Assembly (NCBI GenBank): GCA_947629685.1
Contig: CANREP010000007.1
Location: forward strand, 1 to 64,000
Direction: 5' to 3'
Length of the DNA: 64,000 bases
From: an uncultured Phascolarctobacterium sp.
Lineage (GTDB): Bacteria > Bacillota > Negativicutes > Acidaminococcales > Acidaminococcaceae
Shown: piece by piece, positions 52,338 through 63,044 of the stretch
How the letters are laid out: every line of letters starts with the position of its first letter
How positions within the stretch are numbered: the first letter of the stretch is position 1
Notes under the pieces: generated by a model
The model's database searches: none
The model's input: the letters and a program-made list of their open reading frames with translations, nothing else
What the model was told of the DNA's origin: nothing
Made by a program: the position numbers and the translations under genes

Positions 52338-53007
52338 ATACCCCGTTTTTCTCGTCTCTTACAATCCTGCCCTTTTCAATGGCAATGACGCGCTTACCCA
52401 TAGCATCAACGATTTCCTTATCATGCGTCGCCATGACGATCGTCGTACCGCTGGCATTGATTTCCTTGAAGATCTCCATAATATCCCAGCTGGTTTCAGG
52501 GTCAAGATTGCCAGTAGGTTCATCGGCAATTACCAGCAGCGGGTCGTTGACTATTGCCCGGGCAATAGCGATACGCTGCTGTTCGCCGCCGCTCAGCTCA
52601 TTCGGATAGGAGTTGCAGCGGTTACGCAGCCCTACCAGCTCCAGCACATTCATTACCCGCCGTTTGATTTTTCTGTGCGGCGCTTCAATTACCTGCATGG
52701 CAAAAGCCACATTTTCATAAACCGTCCTGTCAGGCAGCAGCCGGTAATCCTGAAAAATGATGCCCAGCTGCCTGCGCATATAGGGAATTTCTTTCTCCTG
52801 CAGCTTTAAAATATCTATACCATTGACAAAAATGCTGCCCGTTGTAGGAATAACTTCACGGAACAGCATTTTAATAAAAGTAGATTTGCCTGCACCGCTC
52901 GGGCCAACCACGAAGACAAATTCACCTGGCTCTATATGAATATTAACGTCCTGTAAAGCAGTCGATCCTCCGGGATAAATTTTGCTCACATTCGACATCA
53001 AAAGCAT
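52321..53007 (-). CDS. ftsE: Cell-division ABC transporter ATPase FtsE
   Basis: About 228 residues. Walker A GPSGAGKSTFIK, signature LSGGEQQRIAIARAI, Walker B LLVIADEPTGNLD, H-loop VMATHDKE. The FtsE-type loop YENVAFAMQVIEAPHRKIK is present. The ATG at 53007 follows AAGGGAG; a GTG at 53016 overlaps the csaB stop. It pairs with FtsX in the divisome. Confidence 0.96.
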   Translation of the reverse strand: MLLMSNVSKIYPGGSTALQDVNIHIEPGEFVFVVGPSGAGKSTFIKMLFREVIPTTGSIFVNGIDILKLQEKEIPYMRRQLGIIFQDYRLLPDRTVYENVAFAMQVIEAPHRKIKRRVMNVLELVGLRNRCNSYPNELSGGEQQRIAIARAIVNDPLLVIADEPTGNLDPETSWDIMEIFKEINASGTTIVMATHDKEIVDAMGKRVIAIEKGRIVRDEKNGVYGYEL

Positions 53008-53012
53008 AATCT

Positions 53013-54122
53013 TCACTCTCCCTTCAGATGCTTTTGGGAAACAGGCAGCAATGAAAAAGCCATGCTGACGTTTTCCATTGCCTTACTGCGCAAATCATCC
53101 AGCCTCTGCCAGCTTTCCTTGCTGCCCTGCAGCGCCTTTTCCGCCGCAGCAACAACAGCCTGTGCAGTAAGCCCGTCTATCTTCCCGGCATTTACTCCGG
53201 CTACTTCTTTAATAAATCCGTCTATCTTGGGGTCATAGGAAACACCAACAAATGGAATCCGCATAACTGACGCAAAAATCAGCGCGTGCAGACGCATACC
53301 GATCAATAAAGAAAAATTACCGATCAGCGACAAGAACTGCTCCGTATCACAGGCCGCATCCAGCACCGTACAAGCTTCGCCATGACTGATATACTGGCGC
53401 ACTTTCCGGCATACTCCTATATCAACAGGGTACTGTAACGGCAGCAAAACTACATGGGCATCGTATTTTTCAATAAGTCCATCCGCAGCTTCGGCAAGCA
53501 CTTTGAGATAATTTCCTCCGTCCTGCCATTTACGGACCGAAACGGCAATCAGTCTTTTATCTGCCGGTACTCCAAACTGCCGCAGCAATTCTCTGCCCTG
53601 CGTTATTTCTGCCTGCGGCAGCGTCAGTACAGCATCGGCAGTCAGCACAACCTTTTCCCCGGGAATGCCTATCCGCCTGAGCTCCTGCAAAGAATCAGTA
53701 TCGCGCACCGTTATGAGGTCAGCACTGCTGCAGACAAAACGGGTCAGCCTGCGCAGCAAACATGACCTTATCGGCCCAATCCCCTGCGCAAACAGCATTA
53801 CTTTTTTTCCGCACCATTTTCCCAGGGCCAGCACCGAAAGATAATACAGTAAGCTCTTTCTGCTGGTGACATCCTGGAGCAGGCTGCCGCCGCCGCTGAT
53901 AAGCAGGTCGCTTTTCTGCAGGGCGGTAATGATAGCCAGCGGATTGAATCTGTGGATGGAGTTTACCTTGTGCCGGGCAGCCGTAGCTTCAGGATGACCG
54001 GAGATAACCGTTAATTCTGCCGTTGCTTCCCTGCTGCGCAGAGCTTTGATAATAGCAGTCAGCATCGCTTCATCTCCGGCATTAGCAAAGCCATAATACC
54101 CGGAAATTACTATTTTACTCAT
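53013..54122 (-). CDS. csaB: Polysaccharide pyruvyl transferase CsaB
   Basis: 369 residues. GYYGFANAGDEAMLTAIIKAL at the N-terminus, then LLISGGGSLLQDVTS and FAQGIGPI, characteristic of CsaB. It adds pyruvate ketals to the secondary cell-wall polymer that anchors S-layer proteins through SLH domains in Firmicutes. Its start overlaps the stop of the DUF5693 gene (TAATG), a pairing seen in Negativicutes. Confidence 0.95.
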   Translation of the reverse strand: MSKIVISGYYGFANAGDEAMLTAIIKALRSREATAELTVISGHPEATAARHKVNSIHRFNPLAIITALQKSDLLISGGGSLLQDVTSRKSLLYYLSVLALGKWCGKKVMLFAQGIGPIRSCLLRRLTRFVCSSADLITVRDTDSLQELRRIGIPGEKVVLTADAVLTLPQAEITQGRELLRQFGVPADKRLIAVSVRKWQDGGNYLKVLAEAADGLIEKYDAHVVLLPLQYPVDIGVCRKVRQYISHGEACTVLDAACDTEQFLSLIGNFSLLIGMRLHALIFASVMRIPFVGVSYDPKIDGFIKEVAGVNAGKIDGLTAQAVVAAAEKALQGSKESWQRLDDLRSKAMENVSMAFSLLPVSQKHLKGE

Positions 54123-56242
54123 TACTCAAGGTATCTCCTTCTCAATCTTTCCCAATAAGGCAACAGCAGCATCACTACGGTTACCGCAATAATACCCAGC
54201 GCCGCTCCGGCAACGTAACCGTCAACGGCACGCATTACGCTCATCCATACGGGTGTACGCATATGGCAGAAAGTCTGTACTAACGAACCCTGTCCAATAA
54301 CGGCAGCACAAGCCAGTACAAACTGCCACAAACGCGGCGCGCCTTTATAAGCGGCTAAAACAGCCAGGAAAAACGCAGGATGCCCCACCAGGAACTCCTT
54401 ACCGCGCGGGCGGGCATACATCAGCTGCTCCAACAGCGCACGCATCTTCAATTCGGCTGCAGTAACCGGCACTCCGTCAGTATGACCGCTGCGGCCGACA
54501 AAATAATATGCTACAAATAACAGGATACCTAAGATAAGCAAATGCTTCAGGGTTATCTCTGTATTGACAAAATCTTTGAATTTCCAGACAACGGTGCGGA
54601 TACCCCGTCCCATTATCTGCAATAAATCGTATTTTTTTATATACAGCAGCGCCGTCATCAGCACCGGCAGGATAAAGGTAATCTTAACGCCGCGGTAAAT
54701 ATCTATTTCCAGCAGGAAACGGCTGTCCGTGAGTACCGCAGACAAAAGCATCGCGCCTACCAACGAAAGTATGATGGCAAAAGCCAGCTGCCACAGGGCA
54801 TTACCGATGATGCCGGACCATTTTTTCGTTCTCTCACGGCAGTTATCCCAAATATTGAAGATCACGCTCATTGAAAGTACCGGGAAAGTTACAGCCGCCG
54901 CCAAAGCCAAAAGCTGCCTTGTCAACAGTCCGCGACCAGCCATCAGCACAACGGCTGCCGCTAAGCTCAGCACAGCCCACACTATCAACTGTCTGCGTCT
55001 AGTAATATTTACCAGCAGAGACAAATATAAAACGACCGCAGCCATAATGGCACCGATAAGCGGCAGATAGACCATCTTGTCCGGGAAATAAGGCCCGGAA
55101 TAAATATTGCCGTTGTTATTACCAGCAGCTTCAAAAACACCCGCCTCGCCAATTTTAAATCCGCGAGCCTTGACGCTCTTGACAATATTCTGGACATATT
55201 CCAGGTTCATACTCATCAGGTCTTTTCCGTCTTTAGGCATCATAAACGGCCTGATATAGTTGACACGGATATTACGTTCTTCATCCGTCAAAGCCCACCG
55301 GCGCAGCGCTTCATCAACAGAGATTTTCTTCTGCTCCGTAGGGTCTATAACATAAGAACGAGCAGCATCATATTCTACGCCAGCTGCCAACGGCAGCAGC
55401 CCGTCAATCTTAGCAAACTGCAACTGGGTATAATGTTCCATCATGATCAGCTTCATACCCTGCTCTTTCATCTTCGCAGCCATATAATCCAGCATATCAG
55501 GATAACCTACAGCCTGAGTACCGCAAGGCATATAAGCATTGACTTTTACATTTGCTTTTTTGATGCGTCTGAAAATACCGTCTACCTGTTCAGCGCTGAT
55601 ATCAGTATAATTCTGCGGGCGCACAATAACATGGAAGCCCATGGCTGCCACCCTGCGCATATCCGCTGCCGGCAGTCCCAACGGAGCCTGCAGCAGGCCA
55701 AGCGGCTCATCGTATTTATCCTCTGGCACAAGCGCCGTGCTTCCCAATACCTCTATGATGCGCGGCCCGTTAGCAATAACCCTGATGCGTTCGCTGCCAT
55801 AACGTAAACGCAGATCTTCTATAACATCGTTAAAAGTTTCCTTGTCATTGCCTTCAGCCACATAGACAGCATTGGCCTGCAGATTTTTCTGTGCCAGCAC
55901 CGGCGCAAAGATACCTGCATCCGTACCAAGGGCAGCCGATTTACGTAATTCTTCGCCAGTAGCGACAGTAATAACGCCATTTTTGTTCAGTCGTTCCAGC
56001 GTAGTATCAAAAATCATCAGCGAAGTGATACCAGCAGCTTTAAATCTTTCCAGAACGGTTTCCTCAGGAAGGCCTTCCAGCGCCGCCAGTTTGCGCAGAT
56101 TTTCGTATTCCATAGCCATCTCTACGGTATCATTATTCTGTTCAATTCCATGGCGTACCACGTTCAGCCACAAAGCGCAGCAGAAACCCACCAGCACTAT
56201 GGCTAAAAGTATCGGATTATAACGGCTCTTCATTGATTTCAC
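54122..56242 (-). CDS. DUF5693-family membrane protein
   Basis: 706 residues. One N-terminal membrane helix, an extracytoplasmic domain (about 35-390) resembling a TIM-barrel hydrolase: RFKAAGITSLMIFDTTLE, FHVIVRPQNYTD and EHYTQLQFAKIDGLLP. About eight hydrophobic segments follow (390-690). Usually encoded with csaB, so it is probably involved in secondary cell-wall polymer assembly or modification; the reaction is unknown. AAGGG precedes the ATG. Confidence 0.88.
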   Translation of the reverse strand: MKSMKSRYNPILLAIVLVGFCCALWLNVVRHGIEQNNDTVEMAMEYENLRKLAALEGLPEETVLERFKAAGITSLMIFDTTLERLNKNGVITVATGEELRKSAALGTDAGIFAPVLAQKNLQANAVYVAEGNDKETFNDVIEDLRLRYGSERIRVIANGPRIIEVLGSTALVPEDKYDEPLGLLQAPLGLPAADMRRVAAMGFHVIVRPQNYTDISAEQVDGIFRRIKKANVKVNAYMPCGTQAVGYPDMLDYMAAKMKEQGMKLIMMEHYTQLQFAKIDGLLPLAAGVEYDAARSYVIDPTEQKKISVDEALRRWALTDEERNIRVNYIRPFMMPKDGKDLMSMNLEYVQNIVKSVKARGFKIGEAGVFEAAGNNNGNIYSGPYFPDKMVYLPLIGAIMAAVVLYLSLLVNITRRRQLIVWAVLSLAAAVVLMAGRGLLTRQLLALAAAVTFPVLSMSVIFNIWDNCRERTKKWSGIIGNALWQLAFAIILSLVGAMLLSAVLTDSRFLLEIDIYRGVKITFILPVLMTALLYIKKYDLLQIMGRGIRTVVWKFKDFVNTEITLKHLLILGILLFVAYYFVGRSGHTDGVPVTAAELKMRALLEQLMYARPRGKEFLVGHPAFFLAVLAAYKGAPRLWQFVLACAAVIGQGSLVQTFCHMRTPVWMSVMRAVDGYVAGAALGIIAVTVVMLLLPYWERLRRRYLE

Positions 56243-56266
56243 CCTTCTTACAAAATTATACGGAAA

Positions 56267-57374
56267 TTATATCTTTTTTTGCAGACTGCGCAGATAGCTT
56301 TCCACAAAACTCATCAAATCGCCGTCCATCACAGCCTGGATATTACCCGTCTCCGTGCCGGTACGGTGATCTTTGACCAGTGTATAGGGCTGGAATACAT
56401 AGGAACGTATCTGGCTGCCCCATTCGATAGCCTGATAATCGCCGGCCAGATCACTGATCATGGCATCCTGCTTCTGTTTCTCGTACTCATACAGTTTAGC
56501 ACGCAGCAGCTGCAGACAGCGTTCTCTGTTTTGAATCTGCGAACGTTCATTCTGACATTGTACGACTATGCCTGTCGGTTCATGCGTCATACGTACTGCA
56601 GACGAAGTCTTATTGACGTGCTGTCCGCCGGCGCCGCTGGCGCGATAGGTATCAACACGTACTTCATCCATATTGATGTTGACTTCGATATTATCGTCAA
56701 TTTCCGGCATAACGTCCACTGCCGCAAAAGAAGTATGCCTGCGGGCATTAGCATCAAAAGGCGAAATACGCACCAGTCTGTGCACGCCTTTCTCGGACTT
56801 CATAAAGCCATAAGCATTATGCCCGTTAATCTGGATTGTCGCACTTTTTACGCCGGCTTCATCACCTGGCTGAAAATCCAGTGTTTCCACAGCAAAATTA
56901 TTCTTTTCTGCAAAACGTACAAACATGCGCAGCAGCATGGAAGTCCAGTCCTGCGCCTCTGTACCGCCGGCTCCGGCGTGCAGGGTAAGAATGGCGTTAT
57001 TGGCGTCAAATTCCCCGCTCAGCAGCATCCCGAGTTCCAGGTGTTCAAGCTCTTCCTTGCTGCGCTGCAGCAGCTCATCCATCTCCGGCAGCAGGCTTTC
57101 GTCATTTTCTTCCGTAGCCATTTCCCACAGCGCTTCCAAATCATCGATATTGGCAGCAAGCTTATGGAACCCATCCACTTCTTCTTTCAGCGCATTGACA
57201 TCCTGCGCCGTTTTCTGCGCTTTCTCCGGGTCGTCCCAAAACGTAGGATCCCCCATTTTATGTTCTAATTCTGCAATGCGGTCCTCTTTGACAACGATGT
57301 CAAAGAGATCCCCTCATTTCCTCTAATTTTGCCTGCAGATTAGTTATTTCCGGTTTAAATTCTTCAATCAGCAA
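56267..57374 (-). CDS. prfB: Peptide chain release factor 2, with programmed +1 frameshift
   Basis: The second frame reads through the GGQ motif (GAGGQHVNKTSSAV) with the RF2 stop-recognition region upstream. The first 24 codons (TTG at 57374, AAAGG before it) give MLIEEFKPEITNLQAKLEE and end CTT-TGA. Slipping one base at the TGA (57300-57302) continues as DIVVKEDRIAELEHKMGDP. An internal AGGGGA stands at the right distance before CTTTGAC, exactly like the classic prfB autoregulation site. RF2 recognises UGA and UAA; low RF2 allows the shift. Confidence 0.96.
57295..57315 (-). promoter_or_regulatory. prfB programmed frameshift site (SD-like element plus CTT TGA C)
   Basis: On the minus strand AGGGGATCTCTTTGAC: an internal Shine-Dalgarno, a three-base spacer and the shift codons. 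The TGA in frame is at 57300-57302. Confidence 0.94.
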
Positions 57375-57417
57375 ATCATTCACAACCTTTCATAGCAAAC
57401 TTAGTTATTTACGGACC

Positions 57418-59937
57418 TTATTTATCCTTACCGCAGCAATTTTTGTATTTTTTGCCGCTGCCGCAGGGACACGGCTCATTGCGGCCGATTTCGTCCTTTT
57501 TGACGGTCGGCTGCTGCGGGCCGTCGTCTCCGGCAGGATTATTCATAGAAGCATTTTCCAGATGATCTTCTACTTTAGGCTGAGTAATAACATTTACTCT
57601 GTAAATATAACGTACCACATCGTCCTGGATAGCGTCTATCATCGCCTCGAACATATCATAAGCTTCAAACTTATATTCCACCAGCGGGTCTTTCTGCCCG
57701 TAAGCGCGCAGGCCGACGCCTTCACGCAGCATATCCATGGCATCCAGATGTTCCATCCAGTGATTATCTACGACCTTGAGCATAACCAGATTTTCCAGTT
57801 CACGCATCAGTTCAGGCCCGATAGCTTCTTCACGCTGTTGATAATGTTCTACCGCAACCTTATGCAAGAATTCACTTAATTCCTCACGGCTCAGATTCTG
57901 CAGGTATTCCACAGTAAGCAGACCGCGGGGAGCATAAAATTCTTCCGCATAATTGATCAGCGATTTCAGATCCCAGTCTTCGGAATATACTTCCGGCGGC
58001 GCATACATGGCCAGGGTACGGTCTACGACCTTTTCTACCATTTCCATGATATTATCGCGCAGATTAGCCTGATGCAGGATCTTTTTACGCTGAGCATAGA
58101 TTACTTCACGTTGCTGATTCATAACATCGTCATATTCCAGGACATGTTTACGGATGCTGAAGTTACGCGCTTCAACTTTCTTCTGAGCATTTTCAATGGA
58201 TTTGGTTACCAGAGAATGCTCGATAGGCTCATCATCATCCATACCCAGCTTATCCATGATACCGGCAATATTATCGCTGCCGAAAAGACGCATCAGATCA
58301 TCTTCCAAAGACAGGAAGAATTTGGAAGAACCAGGGTCGCCCTGACGTGCGCAGCGTCCGCGCAGCTGGTTATCAATACGGCGGCTTTCGTGACGTTCCG
58401 TACCGATGATATGCAAGCCACCCAGCTCGGGTACGCCTTCGCCCAGCACGATATCCGTACCGCGTCCGGCCATATTGGTAGCAATGGTAACGGCTCCGTA
58501 CTGACCTGCACCGGAAATGATTTCCGCTTCTTTTTCATGGTATTTGGCATTCAATACATTATGGGGAATACCGCGGCGTTTCAGCATTGCCGACAGCTCT
58601 TCGGACTGAGAAATAGACGTAGTGCCCACAAGCACAGGCCGTCCTGATTTATGGCATTCCTCAATCTCATTGACGGCAGCCTTGTATTTAGCCAGCTTAG
58701 TCTTATAAATAACATCCGGCGCATCCACACGGATCATGGGTTTATTGGTAGGAATTACCACTACGCTGAGATTGTAAATCTTCTGGAATTCCTGTTCCTC
58801 CGTTTTAGCGGTACCAGTCATGCCGGACAGCTTCTGATACATACGGAAATAGTTCTGGAAAGTAATAGTTGCCAAAGTCTGGCTTTCGCGCTCTACCTTT
58901 ACGCCTTCCTTAGCTTCGATAGCCTGATGCAGACCTTCGGAGAAACGTCGGCCAAACATCAAACGACCAGTAAATTCATCGACGATGATGACCTGTCCGT
59001 CCTTAACCACGTAATCGCGGTCACGATGCATCAGCGCTTTTGCTTTCAAAGCGCACATCAGCTGATGAGAAAAATCTACGCCATGCTCGTTATCATACAT
59101 ATTGCTGATGCCCAGCATTTTTTCGGCTTTTGCAATACCTGCTTCCGTAGGCGCAACCTGTTTCTGCTTTTCATCAACAGTATAATCTTCGCCTTCAGTC
59201 ATATTGGCTACTACATGTGCCAGCACACGGTATAAATCGGTAGATTTTTCACCAGGGCCGGAAATGATCAACGGGGTACGCGCTTCATCGATCAGGATAC
59301 TGTCGACTTCGTCGACGATACAGTAATTCAGTTCGCGCTGCACCATTTGGTCTTCGCTGACCACCATGTTATCACGCAGATAATCAAAACCGAATTCATT
59401 ATTGGTACCGTAGGTAATATCGGCAGCATAAGCGGCGCGGCGGGCAGGAAAATCCATGTCATGGACAATCAGGCCTACGGACAGGCCCAGGAATTTATAA
59501 ACACGTCCCATTTCTTCACTGTCGCGTTTTGCCAGATAATCATTGACAGTAACTACATGCACACCTTTGCCGGTCAGTGCGTTCAGATAGGCCGGCAGCG
59601 TAGCCACCAGCGTCTTGCCTTCGCCGGTACGCATCTCTGCAATTTTGCCGCGGTGCAGTACGCAGCCGCCAATCAGCTGTACATCAAAATGACGCATACC
59701 CAGAACGCGTTTGGAAGCTTCACGTACTACAGCAAATGCTTCCGGCAGGATATCATCCAGCGTCTCGCCTTTTTGCAGGCGCACTTTGAACTCGCCTGTC
59801 TTGGCAGCCAGATTGGCAGAGCTTAAAGATTCTACGCTTTTCTCCAGACTGTTTATCTTATCTACAATAACACGAATCTGCTTTAATTCTTTTTCATTAG
59901 GATCACCGAAAATCTTCTTTAAAATGTTTTCGAGCAA
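57418..59937 (-). CDS. secA: Preprotein translocase ATPase SecA
   Basis: About 839 residues. [20 protein letters not shown] (Walker A), [20 protein letters not shown] (DEAD-like), helicase motif [14 protein letters not shown], and the C-terminal zinc-binding SEC-C motif [15 protein letters not shown]. It drives protein export through SecYEG. The TTG at 59937 lies 8 bases after AAGGAG and gives the usual start; longer ATG/GTG starts are possible. Single SecA in view; 43 bases before prfB. Confidence 0.97.
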   Translation of the reverse strand: MLENILKKIFGDPNEKELKQIRVIVDKINSLEKSVESLSSANLAAKTGEFKVRLQKGETLDDILPEAFAVVREASKRVLGMRHFDVQLIGGCVLHRGKIAEMRTGEGKTLVATLPAYLNALTGKGVHVVTVNDYLAKRDSEEMGRVYKFLGLSVGLIVHDMDFPARRAAYAADITYGTNNEFGFDYLRDNMVVSEDQMVQRELNYCIVDEVDSILIDEARTPLIISGPGEKSTDLYRVLAHVVANMTEGEDYTVDEKQKQVAPTEAGIAKAEKMLGISNMYDNEHGVDFSHQLMCALKAKALMHRDRDYVVKDGQVIIVDEFTGRLMFGRRFSEGLHQAIEAKEGVKVERESQTLATITFQNYFRMYQKLSGMTGTAKTEEQEFQKIYNLSVVVIPTNKPMIRVDAPDVIYKTKLAKYKAAVNEIEECHKSGRPVLVGTTSISQSEELSAMLKRRGIPHNVLNAKYHEKEAEIISGAGQYGAVTIATNMAGRGTDIVLGEGVPELGGLHIIGTERHESRRIDNQLRGRCARQGDPGSSKFFLSLEDDLMRLFGSDNIAGIMDKLGMDDDEPIEHSLVTKSIENAQKKVEARNFSIRKHVLEYDDVMNQQREVIYAQRKKILHQANLRDNIMEMVEKVVDRTLAMYAPPEVYSEDWDLKSLINYAEEFYAPRGLLTVEYLQNLSREELSEFLHKVAVEHYQQREEAIGPELMRELENLVMLKVVDNHWMEHLDAMDMLREGVGLRAYGQKDPLVEYKFEAYDMFEAMIDAIQDDVVRYIYRVNVITQPKVEDHLENASMNNPAGDDGPQQPTVKKDEIGRNEPCPCGSGKKYKNCCGKDK

Positions 59938-60012
59938 AATCATCACTCCTTAAAAATATGGTGCGTAAAAACACTACACCTAATATACAATTATAGCAGA
60001 AATATTTTTGAA

Positions 60013-60044
60013 AATCAAAAAGCACAGGACTAAAGTCCTGTGCT
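60013..60044 (-). terminator. Terminator after hpf
   Basis: Ten-base stem AGCACAGGAC (60021-60030) with GTCCTGTGCT (60035-60044), followed on the minus strand by TTTT. Separates hpf from secA. Confidence 0.93.
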
Positions 60045-60072
60045 TTTTGTGAAGTTTGAGTAAAACTTGTGC

Positions 60073-60606
60073 TTATTTAAATTCGGGAGAAAGCAGACCA
60101 TATTTACCGTCTTTACGACGATATACAACATTGGTGCTGCCGAGGTCAGGATCATAGAATACGAAGAAATCATGATTCAGCAAATTCATTTGCAGAATAG
60201 CTTCTTCTACATTCATGGGATGCAGAACAAACTTCTTGTTCTTGATGATTTCAAATTCACCGTCATCTTCAGCAGGAGCCGCTGCCGGAGCTGCAGGAAC
60301 ATCTGCAAAGTTGCTGTATTTTCTCTTCATAAGACGAGTTTTATATTTATGAATCTGACGTTCAATTTTTTCAACAACCAGATCGATGGAAGAATACATA
60401 TCTTTGGTTGTTTCCTGTGCTCTCAGTAAGATACCACTTGCCGGAACAGTAATTTCTACAATATGATTGCCTTTTTCCACTTTCAATACTGCAGAAATGT
60501 CGCCTACTGTTTTAAACTGTCTGGTAACTTTCGTAATTTTCTTTTCGACATACTCTTTGAGAGCCGGAGTTACATCGATGTTTATACCTTTTACATTAAC
60601 GTTCAT
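60073..60606 (-). CDS. hpf: Ribosome hibernation promoting factor, long form (Hpf)
   Basis: 177 residues. The N-terminal S30AE domain (about 1-95; NVNVKGINIDVTPALKEYVE and IERQIHKYKTRLMKRKY) binds the 30S subunit; the C-terminal domain (about 118-177; VLHPMNVEEAILQMNLLNHD and YRRKDGKYGLL) drives dimerisation of two 70S ribosomes. This is the long form of Firmicutes. GGAGG precedes the ATG, partly in a hairpin. A sigma-H-like element lies upstream. Confidence 0.96.
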   Translation of the reverse strand: MNVNVKGINIDVTPALKEYVEKKITKVTRQFKTVGDISAVLKVEKGNHIVEITVPASGILLRAQETTKDMYSSIDLVVEKIERQIHKYKTRLMKRKYSNFADVPAAPAAAPAEDDGEFEIIKNKKFVLHPMNVEEAILQMNLLNHDFFVFYDPDLGSTNVVYRRKDGKYGLLSPEFK

Positions 60607-60669
60607 AAATCATTCCTCCTTGATATTTCAAGGTATTTATTTGGTATCTCTACCTTTGTTGCTATTAGA

Positions 60670-60697
60670 TTTCGCTATTTACTGAAAATTCTCCTGC
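60670..60697 (-). promoter_or_regulatory. Possible sigma-H-type promoter of hpf
   Basis: On the minus strand GCAGGAGAA (60689-60697), 12 bases, AGCGAAA (60670-60676). This resembles the sigma-H consensus (RnAGGAwWW and RnnGAAT), which controls hpf in Bacillus. One mismatch in each half. Confidence 0.4.
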
Positions 60698-60752
60698 CAA
60701 ACTTTGCATTTTGCAGTTATTTTTTTATTTTCGCTTAAATAGTGTAACATTC

Positions 60753-61484
60753 TTACAAAATCTTTGACAGGAAACTTCTGGTTCTTTCTTCTTTGGCATT
60801 GCTGAAGATTTCTTCCGGCGTGCCTTCTTCCAAGATATTACCGCCGTCAACAAAGATTACCCTGTCGCCAACCTCGCGGGCAAAACCCATTTCGTGTGTT
60901 ACCACGACCATGGTCATACCTTCGTTGGCAAGACTTTTCATAACGTCCAGTACTTCGTTGATCATTTCCGGGTCAAGCGCAGAAGTCGGTTCGTCAAACA
61001 GCAGCGCTTTCGGCTTCATGCACAGCGCGCGGGCAATAGCGACACGCTGCTGCTGGCCGCCGGAAAGCTGCTCAGGATAAGCGGAAGCCTTATCTGCCAG
61101 ACCTACCTTGGTCAGATAGGTCAGCGCAGTTTTTTCTGCTTCTTCTTTCTTAATGCCGCGTACCTTCATCGGCGCCAGCATCAGGTTCTCCAGCACCGTC
61201 ATATGCGGAAAAAGATTGAAACGCTGGAATACCATGCCCACTTCCTTGCGGATCTCATTGATATTGGCCTCGCTGTTCAGCGGAATACCGTCAATGACGA
61301 TGCTGCCGCTGCTGGGCTCTTCCAGATAATTCATACAGCGCAGCAAAGTGCTTTTGCCACTGCCGGACGGGCCGATGATAACGACTACTTCCTTTTCCGC
61401 CACAGACAGATTGATGCCTTTAAGCACCTGCAGCTCACCGAAGTTTTTCTTTACATCAGTAAGTTTAATCATTTCCTTGGTCAT
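60753..61484 (-). CDS. Polar amino acid ABC transporter ATPase (GlnQ-like)
   Basis: 243 residues. Walker [16 protein letters not shown], signature [15 protein letters not shown], Walker [16 protein letters not shown]-loop [12 protein letters not shown]. The family resembles GlnQ/ArtP/HisP of the polar amino acid uptake group. Its start overlaps the permease stop by four bases (ATGA). No strong terminator follows; the next gene hpf has its own promoter. Confidence 0.94.
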   Translation of the reverse strand: MTKEMIKLTDVKKNFGELQVLKGINLSVAEKEVVVIIGPSGSGKSTLLRCMNYLEEPSSGSIVIDGIPLNSEANINEIRKEVGMVFQRFNLFPHMTVLENLMLAPMKVRGIKKEEAEKTALTYLTKVGLADKASAYPEQLSGGQQQRVAIARALCMKPKALLFDEPTSALDPEMINEVLDVMKSLANEGMTMVVVTHEMGFAREVGDRVIFVDGGNILEEGTPEEIFSNAKEERTRSFLSKIL

Positions 61485-62137
61485 TTCTTATCGTACCTCC
61501 GCTCCAGCATACCGACGAATCTTGCCACGGCAAAAGTCATTACCAGATAGATAATTGCAACAGCCATCCAGATTTCAAAAGAAGCATAGGTGCGGGCAAT
61601 AATCAGCTGACCGCGGCGGGTAAGCTCTTCGAAACCAATGACGGATACCAGCGAAGAATCCTTCAGCATAGCAATGAATTCATTGCCCAAAGGCGGGATA
61701 ATACGTTTGAAAGCCTGCGGCATAATAATATACCGCATGGTTTGAGCCCAGCTCATGCCCAGGCTGCGTCCGGCTTCCATCTGCCCTTTATCAATGGACT
61801 GAATGCCGGCACGGAAAATTTCGGCAATATAAGCGCCGCTGTTAATCGAGCAGGCAGAAATTGCCGCAAAGAAAGGATCTACACGCTCGCCAATCAACCC
61901 CGGCAAGGCGAAATAAACCAGGAAAATCTGTACCAAAAGCGGCGTACCGCGGATAAAGTCTACATAAATATTAGCCAGATACCGCAGCGGTTTAATATTA
62001 CATAAACGTGCAATGCCGATCAGACAACCAATCAAAAGACCGAAGCTGACGCTTAATGCCGTAATTTCCACAGTAATGGCAGCACCTGCCATCAGCAGGG
62101 GAAATGAATCCGCCATCAGACTAAAATTAAACTCCAT
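61481..62137 (-). CDS. Polar amino acid ABC transporter permease
   Basis: About 218 residues, five membrane helices and the HisMQ signature: [20 protein letters not shown] near the N-terminus, [21 protein letters not shown], and the EAA loop [20 protein letters not shown]. The start at 62137 is chosen because AAGGG is 10 bases upstream; ATG at 62146 is too close. Forms the membrane part with the ATPase encoded next. Confidence 0.94.
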   Translation of the reverse strand: MEFNFSLMADSFPLLMAGAAITVEITALSVSFGLLIGCLIGIARLCNIKPLRYLANIYVDFIRGTPLLVQIFLVYFALPGLIGERVDPFFAAISACSINSGAYIAEIFRAGIQSIDKGQMEAGRSLGMSWAQTMRYIIMPQAFKRIIPPLGNEFIAMLKDSSLVSVIGFEELTRRGQLIIARTYASFEIWMAVAIIYLVMTFAVARFVGMLERRYDKK

Positions 62138-62190
62138 TATTTCCATCCCTTCTATGATGTTGGGTCGTAATCAGTAAAACCTGAGGAAGA

Positions 62191-62961
62191 TTATTTATCC
62201 TCGCCAAACCAGGTTTTGTAAATCTTGTCAAATTCGCCGTTCTTTTTCAGTTCGGCCATGGCCTTGTTGATTTCAGCGGCAAGTTTGGCGTTATCCTTTT
62301 TCACAGCGATACCATAATCTTCCGCTTCCATCTTTTCACCGACAGTCTTTGCAGATTCGCTGCCGCCCTGCTGCAGATAGTAAGCCACAACCGGCGCATC
62401 ATTGATGACTGCGTCAGCGCCGCCGTTTTTCAGTTCCAGAGAAGCTTCGCTCTGGGTATTGAAAGCGGTAACCTGCGCTCCCGGGATAGAACGGGATTTC
62501 TTTTCACCAGTGGTGCCAATCTGGCAGGCAATGCGTTTGCCTTCAAGATCTTTCAGACTCTTGATATCATTGTTATCCTTATTGACCATAATAATCAAAC
62601 CGGAAGTATAATACGGATCAGAGAATTCTACAACTTTCTTACGTTCATCCGTAATGCTCATACCGGCAATAGCAACGTCGATATTACCAGCGTTCAGCGC
62701 AGGAATCAGCGCGTCAAAGCCCATGTTCTGCACTTCAACCTTATAACCCATCTGTTTGCCTATAGCGCGGATTAAGTCAATATCAAAGCCGGTAAATTCT
62801 TTGCTGCCTTCTTTTTGGAATTCAAACGGAGCAAAGCTCGGCTCCGTACCTACACGCAGCACCTTTTCGGCAGCCTCTTTCTTATCGCCGCCGCAGCCTG
62901 CCAGCAGCATCGCGCAGGCAGTAAGCATCATCATTACCAACATCAAAAATTTTTTCATCAT
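62191..62961 (-). CDS. Amino acid-binding lipoprotein of ABC transporter (second copy)
   Basis: 256 residues. Lipoprotein signal with lipobox LLAGCGG, then type 3 periplasmic binding protein fold: VLRVGTEPSFAPFEF, GFDIDLIRAIGKQMGYKVE, GMSITDERKKVVEFSDPYY and GADAVINDAPVVAYYL. GlnH/FliY type, binding a polar amino acid. Clear paralogue (over 70 per cent identical by eye) of the gene just upstream. GAGGGG precedes the start. Confidence 0.94.
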   Translation of the reverse strand: MMKKFLMLVMMMLTACAMLLAGCGGDKKEAAEKVLRVGTEPSFAPFEFQKEGSKEFTGFDIDLIRAIGKQMGYKVEVQNMGFDALIPALNAGNIDVAIAGMSITDERKKVVEFSDPYYTSGLIIMVNKDNNDIKSLKDLEGKRIACQIGTTGEKKSRSIPGAQVTAFNTQSEASLELKNGGADAVINDAPVVAYYLQQGGSESAKTVGEKMEAEDYGIAVKKDNAKLAAEINKAMAELKKNGEFDKIYKTWFGEDK

Positions 62962-62992
62962 TCATTCCCCTCACTTCTTATAAAATAAATAC

Positions 62993-63025
62993 GGAGCACA
63001 GGCTATTTCCAGCGCATTGTGCCCC
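62993..63025 (-). terminator. Possible attenuating hairpin between the two binding-protein genes
   Basis: On the minus strand GGGGCACA/TGTGCTCC (63018-63025 with 62993-63000; one G-T pair) and a 17-base loop, followed by a T-rich stretch. Could reduce transcription of the downstream genes, or stabilise the upstream mRNA. Confidence 0.5.
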
Positions 63026-63044
63026 GCAAGCAAAACCCGAAAGA

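Noticed and set aside
56279-57268. Long plus-strand open frame opposite prfB
   Set aside because: Antisense shadow of prfB; no ribosome site and no recognisable protein.
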